The notes under the pieces were generated by a model, which was not told the DNA's origin, made no database searches, and was given only the letters and a program-made list of their open reading frames with translations. From positions 30,799 through 94,798 of the forward strand of contig CBFHAI010000014.1 of the NCBI GenBank assembly GCA_965653565.1: 64,000 nt of DNA. The letters run 5' to 3'. Made by a program: the position numbers and the translations under genes. Positions 53,501 to 61,490 of the stretch are shown here, piece after piece. The DNA comes from JALCLA01 sp965653565. Lineage in GTDB: Bacteria; Pseudomonadota; Gammaproteobacteria; Xanthomonadales; Xanthomonadaceae. How positions within the stretch are numbered: position 1 is the first letter of the stretch; each line of letters opens with the position of its first letter.

Positions 53501-53667
53501 CCACGCGTCGGACTGTTCGACAGATGGCCCCAGCCGTTCTGGCCGAACACATCGCCGGGCACGAAGGCCGGCGCCTCGAAATCGGTGCTGTAACTATCCT
53601 GCGCCTGCGCCGTCAGGCACAGCAGCAGACCCGCGGCGCAAGCCGCGAAGCGAAATTCACGTGTCAT
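50563..53667 (-). CDS. Secreted DUF11-repeat surface protein with IPTL-CTERM-like anchor
   Basis: 1034 residues. Signal peptide to about residue 22 (LLLCLTAQAQ). Residues 23-300 are a jelly-roll-like domain (YSTDFEAPAFVPGDVFGQNG, FELGYRSGSFGG). Then come a Big-type domain and about five DUF11 domains (ITATNTGNVELSDVVVSDP, TVQNLGPDDAQLVEV). The last three DUF11 units are nearly identical (LADPTPAGLVFLDATAPC repeated at about 119-124 residue intervals). A proline run leads to VPADEPWALFALGFVLVGLA then WRARR: short motif, one transmembrane helix, basic tail, the form of IPTL-CTERM sorting signals with P-x-x-x-x-W retained. Probably processed and displayed on the surface. Confidence 0.85.
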   Translation of the reverse strand: MTREFRFAACAAGLLLCLTAQAQDSYSTDFEAPAFVPGDVFGQNGWGHLSNSPTRGVIEALPAGAPAELGAQGLAIRTRNVDFFGVTNHLYSPTIDPPAGEAGATVEGVVAAAPHDYFLATFWYRTPAAPLVSTRADGRFAEFDPSSKGPGADIPANRYAQVRLYNTTNAADGLIRVETSWFAPAFTTAVIANGLTWDTWYRFEYAVRTVDGTDGAAPNDLFTLRIFDSAGNPLGSTAPNTCGSTFELGYRSGSFGGSASARGINGFDFWSTTGPNDTLVGYIDGLTFQSLSLPDPAMTIASGDNQQAFVGAPLPAPLTVAIANTPADQARCYPVTFAVETSPPAAAGQSVATTTVAPDANQAATAATLGDVAGIYTFSASSPALSGSPLIFTAEAIAMQPALGIEKALTSAPEFIVAGSVLTYTITATNTGNVELSDVVVSDPAITPTSTVCATLAPAASCILSGTYVVDADDVNAGQVSNTATVQSTQLQPLPTTLITPIDRADLSIVKDDGDVDFLPGGAIDYVLTVQNLGPDDAQLVEVIDALPAGVQFVSAVGAGWSCADNAGTVTCTRALLAAGAQSTIALSVTVDADFAGDSIVNQASVSNAVADLVPANNTSLVETDAIQAGGPADLVMSKSAGAMQVNTGETITYTLTVGNVGVTTALGVVLADPTPAGLVFLDATAPCAGGFPCALGDISNGANIVVTARFTVPADYAAATITNTATASSGTPDPTPADNTASVETPVIQTPEPADLVIGKTAGAMQVTVGETVTYTLTVGNVGETSAIDVTLADPTPAGLVFLDATAPCAAGFPCALGDIANGANVVVTARYTVPADYAGATITNTATVSTDIVDPTPQNNTASAVTPTVQPPTPADLSLTKTADAAQVDAGDTLTYTLAVGNVGEITAASVVLDDPTPAGLVFLDATAPCAAGFPCALGDIAGGATVVVTARFTVPANYAATTISNTATVASNAVDPTPADNADTVVTGVVLPPPPPPPVSVIAVPADEPWALFALGFVLVGLAWRARRVGE

Positions 53668-53848
53668 TTCCGGGTTTCCCTGAACCGGCGCGTTGCGCGC
53701 TGTCGGCTTGCGCGGACACTAACACGCGATATTCGAAAAACGGCTCGAATTCAGGGGGTTTCGCGATGAAGCGCGTAAACAATCTTGGCGCGGCACGGGT
53801 TTCCAACACCGCCGGTTGTCGGGAAGCAAGACTTTGCACGCTCCGTCG

Positions 53849-53879
53849 CGAACATCGCGCCGCGGCGGCGCGATGTTCG
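53849..53879 (-). terminator. Terminator hairpin after the outer-membrane barrel gene
   Basis: A perfect 14-bp stem (CGAACATCGCGCCG / CGGCGCGATGTTCG) with a 3-nt loop, starting 17 nt after the stop of the minus-strand gene at 53896. The T-run is missing on the exit side. Confidence 0.65.
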
Positions 53880-53895
53880 TTTGCGCGATCAGCGC

Positions 53896-54588
53896 TCAAT
53901 CGAAGCGGTAGCTCCAGGCCAGCGACAGCCCATCGGTCGACTGATGTTCGACGAACGAACAATCGAACGGACCGTTGTCGCCGATCTGCTCGCAGCGTTC
54001 GCGCAACGGCGCATGCAGACGACGGAAATCGAGGCTCAACCGCTGCTGCGGCGTGATGTCGTAGGCCACGCCGAGCGACGCCAGCGCACCCCAGCCCGAT
54101 CCGTGGAATTCGCCCTGGCTTTCGTAGCCTATGATTTCGCCCTGCTCGTCGAGCAACACCCCCGCGCGTTCGCGTTCGAACGACACATGGGCGAGCGACA
54201 GACCGGCACGCACGTGGAAGCGCTCGCCCAGAGGCAAGGAAAAACGTGGTCCGACATGCAGCGCGCGCCAGCGGTATTCGGTGAGGTCGTTCGGAAAATC
54301 GTCCGGATAGTAGTAGTGATCCGAACGGCCGCCTTGATCGATGACGCCTGCTTCGATCGCAAGCCGCGGGCGCAGATCGAACCCGGCGAAGAACTCGAAA
54401 CCATCGGCGGAATCATCGAATTCCGCCGGCCCATCGAAAGCCGCAACACCACCGCCGACGTAACTCGCCGCCTGGGCTTGCGGCAGCACCGCCGCGATGG
54501 CCAACACCGATACCAGCGTCAATCGATGCGCAACATTCACGAATTTCAGGCGGCCGGCAGCGGCAGCCGATGCTTTTCTCATCGTCAT
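53896..54588 (-). CDS. Outer-membrane beta-barrel protein
   Basis: 230 residues; the signal peptide ends near residue 40 (AIAAVLPQAQAASY). The mature part has alternating strands and turns of a small eight-strand barrel (SYVGGGVAAFDG, GFEFFAGFDLRPRLAIEAGV, RWRALHVGPRFSLPLGERFH, SGWGALASLGVAYDI). It ends in SLAWSYRFD, close to the usual C-terminal aromatic BAM signal but with one extra residue. One acidic exposed loop (HYYYPDDFPNDL) is notable. The closest general group is the OmpW/OmpA-like porin-fold proteins; the ligand is unknown. A strong hairpin follows. Confidence 0.8.
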   Translation of the reverse strand: MTMRKASAAAAGRLKFVNVAHRLTLVSVLAIAAVLPQAQAASYVGGGVAAFDGPAEFDDSADGFEFFAGFDLRPRLAIEAGVIDQGGRSDHYYYPDDFPNDLTEYRWRALHVGPRFSLPLGERFHVRAGLSLAHVSFERERAGVLLDEQGEIIGYESQGEFHGSGWGALASLGVAYDITPQQRLSLDFRRLHAPLRERCEQIGDNGPFDCSFVEHQSTDGLSLAWSYRFD

Positions 54589-54738
54589 GTTCTTCCTTGT
54601 TGGGACGGCGCGAATCGCGCGCTTGAAAGACTCGCCTTCCCGCGGAATGTTCCATGGCGGCGAGCAGAAACTTATGAAGAGCGGCGTTGTCGGCGTTGTG
54701 ATTTAGTGCTTTGCAATTTCGCGGTGCACAACACTTGT

Positions 54739-54759
54739 CCTTCTCCCATCGGGAGAAGG
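54739..54759. repeat. CCTTCTCCC-ATC-GGGAGAAGG palindrome
   Basis: Perfect 9-bp inverted repeat with a 3-nt loop. It resembles the CTCTCCC...GGGAGAG dispersed palindromes common in Xanthomonadales intergenic DNA. Only this copy is seen in the window. Confidence 0.7.
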
Positions 54760-54882
54760 CGGGCTGAGGATCCGGCCTCGCGAAACCCGCCAATACCGAG
54801 CCGGTTGCTCAGCGGAAGCTGATACGTCAAGGCGGAGCCGTCCCGGATTCCACTGCGCGACATCCAGGCCACGAATCCCACG

Positions 54883-54910
54883 CTTCTCCCGATTCCCGAT
54901 TCCCGATTCC
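54883..54910. repeat. Single arm of the GGGAATC repeat family
   Basis: CTTCTCCCGATTCCC followed by two more CGATTCC units. It matches the right arm at 50535-50561 but has three units and no facing arm. It lies 15 nt beyond the stop of the minus-strand FAD monooxygenase gene. Confidence 0.7.
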
Positions 54911-54925
54911 TGACCCAAGCGCAAC

Positions 54926-56176
54926 TCACCGCCCCGCCACTTCCCCCAACCGCTGCAGAAACTCCGCCGGCAACCCGAACTTCCCGAAATACCCGCGCTG
55001 CGTGCCGCTGAGCACGCGCAGCATGGTGCCGCGCCCGCCCGGCAAGCGGCCCATCGGATGGAACAACCGATCGCGTAGCGCGGCGATGCGGTCGAGATCG
55101 GACTGGAAAATCGGCGTCAGCCACCGGCTCCAGAATTGATAGATCGAGGTATGCGATTGCCGCACGCGTTGATAAGTTTGCAATGCGGCATCGAGCGACG
55201 ATGCCTCGCGCAGCGAATCGCACAGGGCCTGCGCATCGAGCAGGGCCATGTTGGCGCCCTGCCCCAGTTGCGGGCTCATCGCATGCGCCGAATCGCCGAC
55301 CAGCACGAAGCGATCGCGATACCAGCGCGTGAGCACCGCGTCGCGATAGCTGGCGCGGGCCAGATGCGTGCACTCGGAGACCTCGTCCAGATGCGGCAAC
55401 ACTTCCGGCCACAAGCGCGCCAGTTCTTCTTTCCAGCCTTGCACGCCGTGTCCTTCCCAGCGCGCGAAATCGCCGACCGGCAGGCTCCAGAAGAAACTCA
55501 TGCGCGGTTCGTCGTCGCCGGGCCGCGTGCCGACCGGCAGCAGCCCGATCATCTTGCGCGCGACGACATAGCGTTGCCGCAGCTCGTCGGCGAAACGCCA
55601 ATCGCGCATCGGACACAGGCACCACAACGCGCCCCACGGGTAAGGTTTGTCGAGGCGCGGCGTGCCGACCGCCGCGCGCAACTTCGATGCCGAACCATCG
55701 GCGGCGATCACCAGATCGAACGGGCCGTGCCGCTCGCCGCGTTCGTCGTCGAGCCATCCGGCGGCCGCATCCGCCGCAACGATGCGCGTGCCGCAGCGCA
55801 CGCGATGCGCATCCGGCCAGGCGCTGGCGAGCAAGGCGAACAAGGCGCCGCGTTGCAGGCCCAAGCCGAACAGGCGCGCATCCAGTTCGGCATAGCGCAT
55901 GTCCATCACCGCGCGGCCTTGCGGATTGACGCCGTAAAGACGCCGCACGATGCGTCCGTGCGCGAGCGCGGCATCGAACAGCCCCATGCGCCACAGCACC
56001 GCCAGGCCCACCGGCTGCAGCAGAAAACCGGCACCCACCGGGCCCAGCACTGGCGCCTGCTCGAACACTTCGACGGCGTGTCCGTCGCGTGCCAGCAGCG
56101 CCGCACAGGCTTGACCGGCGGTGCCGTAACCGACGATTCCAATTCGCAATGAACGAGTTCGCAATGAACGAGGCAT
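54926..56176 (-). CDS. FAD-dependent monooxygenase (UbiH/PHBH-like)
   Basis: 416 residues. Rossmann motif GIVGYGTAGQACAALLARDG near the N-terminus, GXD-type motif in DLVIAADGSASKLR, and the FAD-ribityl motif LVGDSAHAMSPQLGQGANMA near residue 300: the three signatures of class A flavin hydroxylases. Substrate is unknown; possibilities include aromatic ring hydroxylation or a ubiquinone-pathway-like step. The N-terminal extension RSLRTRSLRIG is encoded by a 15-bp tandem duplication (56142-56171), so a TTG at the second unit could be the ancestral start. It is divergent from the DNA repair cassette with an 81-nt spacer. Confidence 0.85.
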   Translation of the reverse strand: MPRSLRTRSLRIGIVGYGTAGQACAALLARDGHAVEVFEQAPVLGPVGAGFLLQPVGLAVLWRMGLFDAALAHGRIVRRLYGVNPQGRAVMDMRYAELDARLFGLGLQRGALFALLASAWPDAHRVRCGTRIVAADAAAGWLDDERGERHGPFDLVIAADGSASKLRAAVGTPRLDKPYPWGALWCLCPMRDWRFADELRQRYVVARKMIGLLPVGTRPGDDEPRMSFFWSLPVGDFARWEGHGVQGWKEELARLWPEVLPHLDEVSECTHLARASYRDAVLTRWYRDRFVLVGDSAHAMSPQLGQGANMALLDAQALCDSLREASSLDAALQTYQRVRQSHTSIYQFWSRWLTPIFQSDLDRIAALRDRLFHPMGRLPGGRGTMLRVLSGTQRGYFGKFGLPAEFLQRLGEVAGR

Positions 56177-56257
56177 GATTCCTGGATTCTCAGGCACGGC
56201 GACACGATTGCGCCAGCCTTGTCGCCGTCTTGATCTGCCCTCACTCAAAGTGGAGCC

Positions 56258-57259
56258 GTGATCACCGCCACCGACCTGATTCAATTGCGCGCCGAAGGGC
56301 TCTATTGCCCGGCCGGCGATTTCTACATCGACCCGTGGCGGCCCGTGCCGCGCGCGGTGATCACGCATGCGCATGGCGATCATGCGCGGCCCGGCAATGG
56401 CTTGAATCATTGCCAGACGGATGGCGCGCCGATCCTCGATTGGCGGCTCGGCGCGGAGTCGCCGCTGGCGTTGCACGAGTACGGCGAACCGTTCGATCTC
56501 GGCGATGCGCGCGTGTCGCTGCATCCGGCCGGCCACATCCTGGGATCGTCGCAAGTGCGCATCGAGGTCGGCGAGCGCGTGTGGGTGGTGTCGGGCGACT
56601 ACAAGCGCGATCCGGATCCGACCTGCCCGCCGTTCGAAGTGATCGGCTGCGAAACCTTCATCACCGAATCGACCTTCGGATTCCCGGTCTACCGCTGGCC
56701 GGATATTCGCGAAGTGGCGGTCGAGATCCTGCAATGGTGGGACGAGTGCCGCGCCGACGGCGCGACCGCCGTGCTGTATTGCTACGCGCTCGGCAAGGCA
56801 CAGCGCCTGCTGGCGGAACTGGCGATGCTGACCGAGCGGCGCGTGCTGTTGCACGGCGCGATGACGCGCATGGTCGACATCTACCGCGCCGCCGGCGTGC
56901 GCATGCTGCCGACCGAAACGGTGTCGGAACAAGGCAAGGCCGCCGACTTCATCGGCGAACTGATCCTGGCGCCGCCGTCGGCCGGTGGCTCGCCGTGGAT
57001 GCGGCGGTTCCGCAAGGCGTCGACCGGCTTCGCGTCGGGCTGGATGCAGTTGCGCGGCAATCGGCGCCGGCGCGGTTACGATCGCGGCTTCGTCGTTTCC
57101 GATCATGCCGACTGGCCGGCCTTGCTGCGCACGGTGGAAGAAACGGGTGCCACGCGTGTGCTGGCGACGCACGGCAACACCGAGGCGCTGGTGCGCACGC
57201 TGTGCGAACGCGGCGTCGAGGCCGAAACGCTGCGCACCGAACTGGGCGGCGAAAACTGA
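56258..57259 (+). CDS. Ligase-associated DNA exonuclease (MBL/beta-CASP fold)
   Basis: 333 residues starting at GTG 56258. Metallo-beta-lactamase motif HAHGDHARPG (HxHxDH), HPAGHILGSSQVRIE, VSGDYKR, and the distal SDHADW and THGNTEALV motifs identify the Exo component of the four-gene ligase-associated cassette. In Pseudomonas putida the homologous cluster encodes an Mn-dependent nuclease. Its stop overlaps the ligase ATG by one base. No signal peptide. The start is a GTG because the upstream in-frame residues have no conservation. Confidence 0.9.
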   Translation: MITATDLIQLRAEGLYCPAGDFYIDPWRPVPRAVITHAHGDHARPGNGLNHCQTDGAPILDWRLGAESPLALHEYGEPFDLGDARVSLHPAGHILGSSQVRIEVGERVWVVSGDYKRDPDPTCPPFEVIGCETFITESTFGFPVYRWPDIREVAVEILQWWDECRADGATAVLYCYALGKAQRLLAELAMLTERRVLLHGAMTRMVDIYRAAGVRMLPTETVSEQGKAADFIGELILAPPSAGGSPWMRRFRKASTGFASGWMQLRGNRRRRGYDRGFVVSDHADWPALLRTVEETGATRVLATHGNTEALVRTLCERGVEAETLRTELGGEN

Positions 57260-58848
57260 TGCGCCGCTTCGCCGCCCTGTTCGACCGTCTCGATCGCAGC
57301 ACCGCGACGCTCGACAAGCGCGCCGCGCTGATCGACTACTTTCGCGAGGCGCCGCCTGCCGATGCGGTGTGGGCGTTGTTCCTGCTCAGCGGCCGCAAGC
57401 TCGCGCGCATCGCACAAAGCGGCGAACTGCGCGACTGGATCAGCCGCGAAAGCGGCACGCCGGCCTGGCTCGTCGACGAGAGCTACGCGCACGTTGGCGA
57501 TCTGGCCGAAACCTTGACGCTGCTGCTCGACGATCCCGTCGGCGACGCGCGCATCGAGCAGCCGTTGCAGCATTGGGTCGAGGACGTGCTGCTGCCGTTG
57601 CGCGGGAAAGAGCCGGAAACACGGCGCCTGGCGGTGGTCGCCGGCTGGCGCGCCCTGTGCAAGACCGAGCGCCTGCTGTTCAACAAACTGCTGACCGGCG
57701 CCTTGCGCGTCGGCGTGTCGCAGCGACTGGTGCAGACCGCACTGGCCGAACTCACCGGCATCGACATCGCGCGCTTGGCGCAGCGCATGATGGGCGACTG
57801 GCCGCCGAGCGTCGAATTCCTCGCCTCGCTGCTGGCGCCGGAAATCACCGCCGCCGATGCGCAGCAGCCCTATCCGTTCTTTCTGGCTTCGCCGCTCGAA
57901 CTTTCAGTGGATGCACTCGGCGAGGTGCGCGACTGGCTGCTCGAATGGAAATGGGACGGCATCCGTCTGCAACTGATCCGGCGCGGCGGCACGGTCGCGC
58001 TGTGGTCGCGCGGCGAGGAACGGCTCGATGGACGCTTCCCCGAAATCGAAGCGGCCGCACGCGCCTTGCCAAACGGTTGTGTGCTCGACGGCGAATTGCT
58101 GGTGTGGCAGGACGATCGTGTGCAGCCGTTCGCGGCGCTGCAAAAACGTATCGGACGTCTGAAGCCCGGCGCGAAACTGCTGGCCGATGCGCCGGTCGCG
58201 TTGCTGGCGTACGACTTGCTCGAAGCCGATGGCGTCGACTTGCGCGAACGTCCGCTGCAGGAGCGGCGCCAACGCCTCGCGCAGGTTCTCGCCGAGGCCG
58301 ACGATCCGCGTCTGTTGCTGTCGCAGGAACTGCACGCGGAAAGTTGGGACGAAGCCGCACGCCGTCGCGAAGATGCGCGCGCACTCGGCGTCGAGGGCCT
58401 GATGCTCAAGCGCCGCGACTCGGTGTATCAGGTCGGCCGCCGCCGCGGCGACTGGTGGAAATGGAAGATCGATCCGCTCACCATCGATGCCGTGCTCGTC
58501 TATGCGCAAAGCGGCAGCGGACGGCGCGCGACGCTATATACCGACTACACCTTCGCGTTGTGGGACCAGGAACATCTGGTGCCGGTGGCGAAGGCTTATT
58601 CAGGCCTGGACGACAAGGAAATCCTGCGCCTGGATCGCTGGATCCGCGCCAACACCATCGAACGTTTCGGACCGGTGCGTTCGGTGACGCCCGAACTGGT
58701 GTTCGAACTCGGCTTCGAAGGGGTGAATCGTTCGACACGACACAAGTCGGGCGTGGCCGTGCGCTTCCCGCGCATCCTGCGCTGGCGCGAAGACAAGCCT
58801 GCTTCCGAGGCCGATCGCATCGAAAATCTGCGGGCGCTGGCGCGATGA
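57259..58848 (+). CDS. ATP-dependent DNA ligase of the repair cassette
   Basis: 529 residues: N-terminal DNA-binding domain (LFDRLDRSTATLDKRAALID, NKLLTGALRVGVSQRLVQTA), adenylation domain with the active-site lysine K231 in LEWKWDGIRLQ, and later nucleotidyltransferase motifs (VLDGELLVW, GVEGLMLKRRDSVYQ, WWKWKIDP), then an OB domain ending FEGVNRSTRHKSGVAVRFPR. It is separate from the NAD-dependent LigA that all these bacteria also have. Both ends overlap the neighbouring genes by 1-4 nt. Role: sealing in a damage-repair pathway with the adjacent nuclease, helicase and phosphoesterase. Confidence 0.94.
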   Translation: MRRFAALFDRLDRSTATLDKRAALIDYFREAPPADAVWALFLLSGRKLARIAQSGELRDWISRESGTPAWLVDESYAHVGDLAETLTLLLDDPVGDARIEQPLQHWVEDVLLPLRGKEPETRRLAVVAGWRALCKTERLLFNKLLTGALRVGVSQRLVQTALAELTGIDIARLAQRMMGDWPPSVEFLASLLAPEITAADAQQPYPFFLASPLELSVDALGEVRDWLLEWKWDGIRLQLIRRGGTVALWSRGEERLDGRFPEIEAAARALPNGCVLDGELLVWQDDRVQPFAALQKRIGRLKPGAKLLADAPVALLAYDLLEADGVDLRERPLQERRQRLAQVLAEADDPRLLLSQELHAESWDEAARRREDARALGVEGLMLKRRDSVYQVGRRRGDWWKWKIDPLTIDAVLVYAQSGSGRRATLYTDYTFALWDQEHLVPVAKAYSGLDDKEILRLDRWIRANTIERFGPVRSVTPELVFELGFEGVNRSTRHKSGVAVRFPRILRWREDKPASEADRIENLRALAR

Positions 58849-61490
58849 CTGCGGCATCGGCAAAGCGTGCCGCGAGGTTGACGCAGAGCGACGAACCACG
58901 CGCGAAGCTCGAAGCCTGGTTCACGCAGCGCGGTTGGCAAGTGCAGCCGTTCCAGCGCGCAGTGTGGGAGGCCTGGCGCGATGGAAAAAGCGGCCTCGTG
59001 CACGCGCCGACCGGCAGTGGCAAGACGCTCGCGGTGTGGGGCGCGGCTTTGCTGCATGCGGCATCGATGCGGCAGGCGGCATCGCACCCGCCGACGTCCA
59101 ATCTTCGATCGACCCGCCAAGTATTGTCGACCCATCAGACTGCATCGCTGCGCCAACCCGCGTCGACGCATCGACCCATCGCGCCACCACAAACCGCCCC
59201 ACCCTCCGTCACTGCCGCGAAAGCGGGAACCCGACGCCCCGAGCCGACGAAGAATCCAAAACTCCGCGTCCTCTGGATCACCCCGCTACGCGCCCTCGCC
59301 GCCGATACTCTGAAGAACCTGCGCGATCCTCTCGACGCCCTCGGCCTCGAATGGACCCTCGGCCTGCGCACCGGCGACTCCACCGCGAAAGACCGCCGCC
59401 TGGCACGCAGCGGCGAATTCGACGCACTGATCACGACGCCCGAAAGCCTCGCGCTGCTGCTCAGTTACGCCGACACCGCGCCGATGCTCGTCGGCCTCGA
59501 AGGCGTGATCGTCGACGAGTGGCACGAGTTGATGGGCAGCAAGCGCGGCACCTTGTTGGAACTCGGACTGGCGCGGTTGCGTCGGCTCGCACCGGGACTA
59601 CGTGTGTGGGGCCTGTCCGCCACGCTCGGCAACCTCGAAGAAGCGCGTGCAACACTGATTCCCGGCGACAAAACTGCCTTGCTCGTGCAGGGTCGCTCAC
59701 CACGCGACGTGCACATCGAGACCGCGCTGCCCGACGCAGGCGAACGGTTCCCGTGGGCCGGACATCTCGGCCTCAAACAGCTTCCGCGCGTGCTCGAACG
59801 CGTGCTCGCCGCGCGCTCGACATTGATGTTCACCAACACGCGCGCGCAGGCCGAGCTTTGGCATCAGGCGCTGTCCGCGGTGTGGCCGGAAGACCTCGCG
59901 ACCTTGTCGCTGCACCACGGTTCGCTCGATCGCAAACTGCGCGGCGAAACCGAAATCGCGATCCGCAGCGGACAACTGCGTTGCGTCATCGCGACCTCGA
60001 GCCTCGATCTGGGCGTCGACTTCGCGGCCGTCGATCAGGTCATCCAGGTCGGCAGCCCGAAAGGCGTCGCACGCCTGTTGCAGCGTGCCGGACGCGCCGG
60101 ACATCGTCCGGGCGAATCAAGCCGTGTGTTTTGCGTTCCGACCAACGCGCTCGAACTGATCGAGTTCGCCGCCGTGCGCAAGGCTCTGGCCGAAGGCCGG
60201 ATCGAGGCGCGCCGGCCGCTGCGCATGGGACTCGACGTGCTGGCGCAGCATCTGGTGACGCGCGCGCTCGGCGGCGGTTTCGAGTGCGACGAAGCACTGG
60301 CCGAAGCACGTTCGACGCATGCCTTCGAGGCGCTCGACGAAGTGCAGTGGAAGGCCTTGCTCGACTTCGTCGTGCGCGGCGGCGAGGCGCTGCAGCACTA
60401 TCCCGACTATCGCCGCGTACATCGCGACGACGATGGCGTCTACCGTCTCACCGACCGCCGCATCGCGCTGCGCCATCGCCTGAGCATCGGCACCATCGTC
60501 AGCGACGGCGCGATGCGCGTGAAATTCCTGCGCGGCGGCGATCTTGGCAGCATCGAGGAACAATTCCTCGGGCGGCTGAAACCACGCGATCGGTTCCTGT
60601 TCGCCGGCCGCTGCCTCGAACTGGTTTCGCTGAAGGACATGACGGCCTACGTACGGCTCGCCAAGCAGCCGAACGCGAGCGTGCCGCGCTGGATGGGCGG
60701 CCGCATGCCGTTGTCGACCGAACTGTCGCAAGGCGTGCAGGAGTTGATCGCAGGGCACGACTGGTCGTCGCCGGAGATGCGGGCGTCGTCCGGGTTGCTT
60801 GGCTTGCAGGCGCGCGTCTCGGCCTTGCCCGAGCGCGATGAGCTGCTGGTCGAGGAGGTCGTCGCACGCGGCGGGCAGCAACTGTTTCTTTTCCCGTTCG
60901 CCGGCCGGCTCGTGCATGAAGGCCTCGCGGCGCTGATGTCCGCGCGCTGGGGCCGGCGCGAGAAGAACAGTTTCGGTTTCGCGGTGAACGACTACGGCAT
61001 CGTCATTGCGCCGGTAAACAAAGCAATCATCGATGAAGGGTTGCTGCGCGAGTTGCTGTCGCCGGACGATCTGATCGGCGACATCGAATCGAGCCTCAAC
61101 CTCGGCGAACTGGCGAAGCGGCAATTCCGCGATGTGGCGCGCGTTGCGGGCTTGTTGCCGCCGTCGCTGCCCGGCCGCGCGGCGCGCAGCCTGCGCCAGT
61201 TGCAGGCATCGAGCGGATTGCTCTACGACGTGCTGCAGCGGCACGATCCCGGCCATCTGCTGCTGGCCCAGGCGGCGCGCGACGTACTCGAAGCGCAACT
61301 GGATTTCACCCGCTTGCGCAGCACGCTGCAGCAGCTGGCGACGCGCCGGTTGCTGCACGAACGTCCGCCGCACGTCACGCCGCTCGGCTTCCCGCTATGG
61401 GCCGACACGATGCGCGGCGCGCTCAGCACCGAAGACTGGCGCACGCGTGTCGAACGCGCGGCCGCGAAACTCGAAGCGAAATACGCATGA
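58845..61490 (+). CDS. Ligase-associated Lhr-core DEXH-box helicase
   Basis: 881 residues, superfamily 2 3'-5' DNA helicase. Walker A APTGSGKT at residues 54-61, DEWH box (VIVDEWHELMGSKRG), motif III SATLGN, IATSSLDLGVDF and the arginine-finger motif QRAGRAGHRPGESSR, followed by the winged-helix and Lhr-core C-terminal domain. The start overlaps the ligase stop (ATGA). An unusual insert of about 65 residues (72-138) sits between motifs I and Ia; it is Ser/Thr/Pro/His-rich and unlike the rest. At 59207-59236 its DNA matches the CGTCATTCCCGCGAAAGCGGGAA dispersed palindrome, so the loop is probably captured repeat DNA. Confidence 0.93.
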   Translation: MTAASAKRAARLTQSDEPRAKLEAWFTQRGWQVQPFQRAVWEAWRDGKSGLVHAPTGSGKTLAVWGAALLHAASMRQAASHPPTSNLRSTRQVLSTHQTASLRQPASTHRPIAPPQTAPPSVTAAKAGTRRPEPTKNPKLRVLWITPLRALAADTLKNLRDPLDALGLEWTLGLRTGDSTAKDRRLARSGEFDALITTPESLALLLSYADTAPMLVGLEGVIVDEWHELMGSKRGTLLELGLARLRRLAPGLRVWGLSATLGNLEEARATLIPGDKTALLVQGRSPRDVHIETALPDAGERFPWAGHLGLKQLPRVLERVLAARSTLMFTNTRAQAELWHQALSAVWPEDLATLSLHHGSLDRKLRGETEIAIRSGQLRCVIATSSLDLGVDFAAVDQVIQVGSPKGVARLLQRAGRAGHRPGESSRVFCVPTNALELIEFAAVRKALAEGRIEARRPLRMGLDVLAQHLVTRALGGGFECDEALAEARSTHAFEALDEVQWKALLDFVVRGGEALQHYPDYRRVHRDDDGVYRLTDRRIALRHRLSIGTIVSDGAMRVKFLRGGDLGSIEEQFLGRLKPRDRFLFAGRCLELVSLKDMTAYVRLAKQPNASVPRWMGGRMPLSTELSQGVQELIAGHDWSSPEMRASSGLLGLQARVSALPERDELLVEEVVARGGQQLFLFPFAGRLVHEGLAALMSARWGRREKNSFGFAVNDYGIVIAPVNKAIIDEGLLRELLSPDDLIGDIESSLNLGELAKRQFRDVARVAGLLPPSLPGRAARSLRQLQASSGLLYDVLQRHDPGHLLLAQAARDVLEAQLDFTRLRSTLQQLATRRLLHERPPHVTPLGFPLWADTMRGALSTEDWRTRVERAAAKLEAKYA
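59207..59236 (+). repeat. Degenerate CATTCCCGC palindrome inside the helicase coding region
   Basis: CGTCACTGCCGCGAAAGCGG followed by GAACCCGACG: most positions match the bacterial dispersed form CGTCATTCCCGCGAAAGCGG + GAATCC. It lies in frame inside the Ser/Pro-rich insert of the helicase. A clean version of the same family is the palindrome at 7568-7595. Confidence 0.6.

Larger units (their letters stand above)
54589..54925. other. 337-nt gap with two repeat fragments, no gene seen
   Basis: Contains a perfect 9-bp palindrome (54739-54759) and the single-arm GATTCCC repeat (54883-54910), described separately. Between them is no frame with family resemblance. The barrel gene promoter should lie at its left end on the minus strand, but no clear box is visible. 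Confidence 0.5.

Noticed and set aside
56985..58844. Helicase frame open for 620 codons upstream
   Set aside because: It overlaps the exonuclease and ligase genes in another frame; ATG 58845 gives the expected ATGA overlap and family N-terminus.
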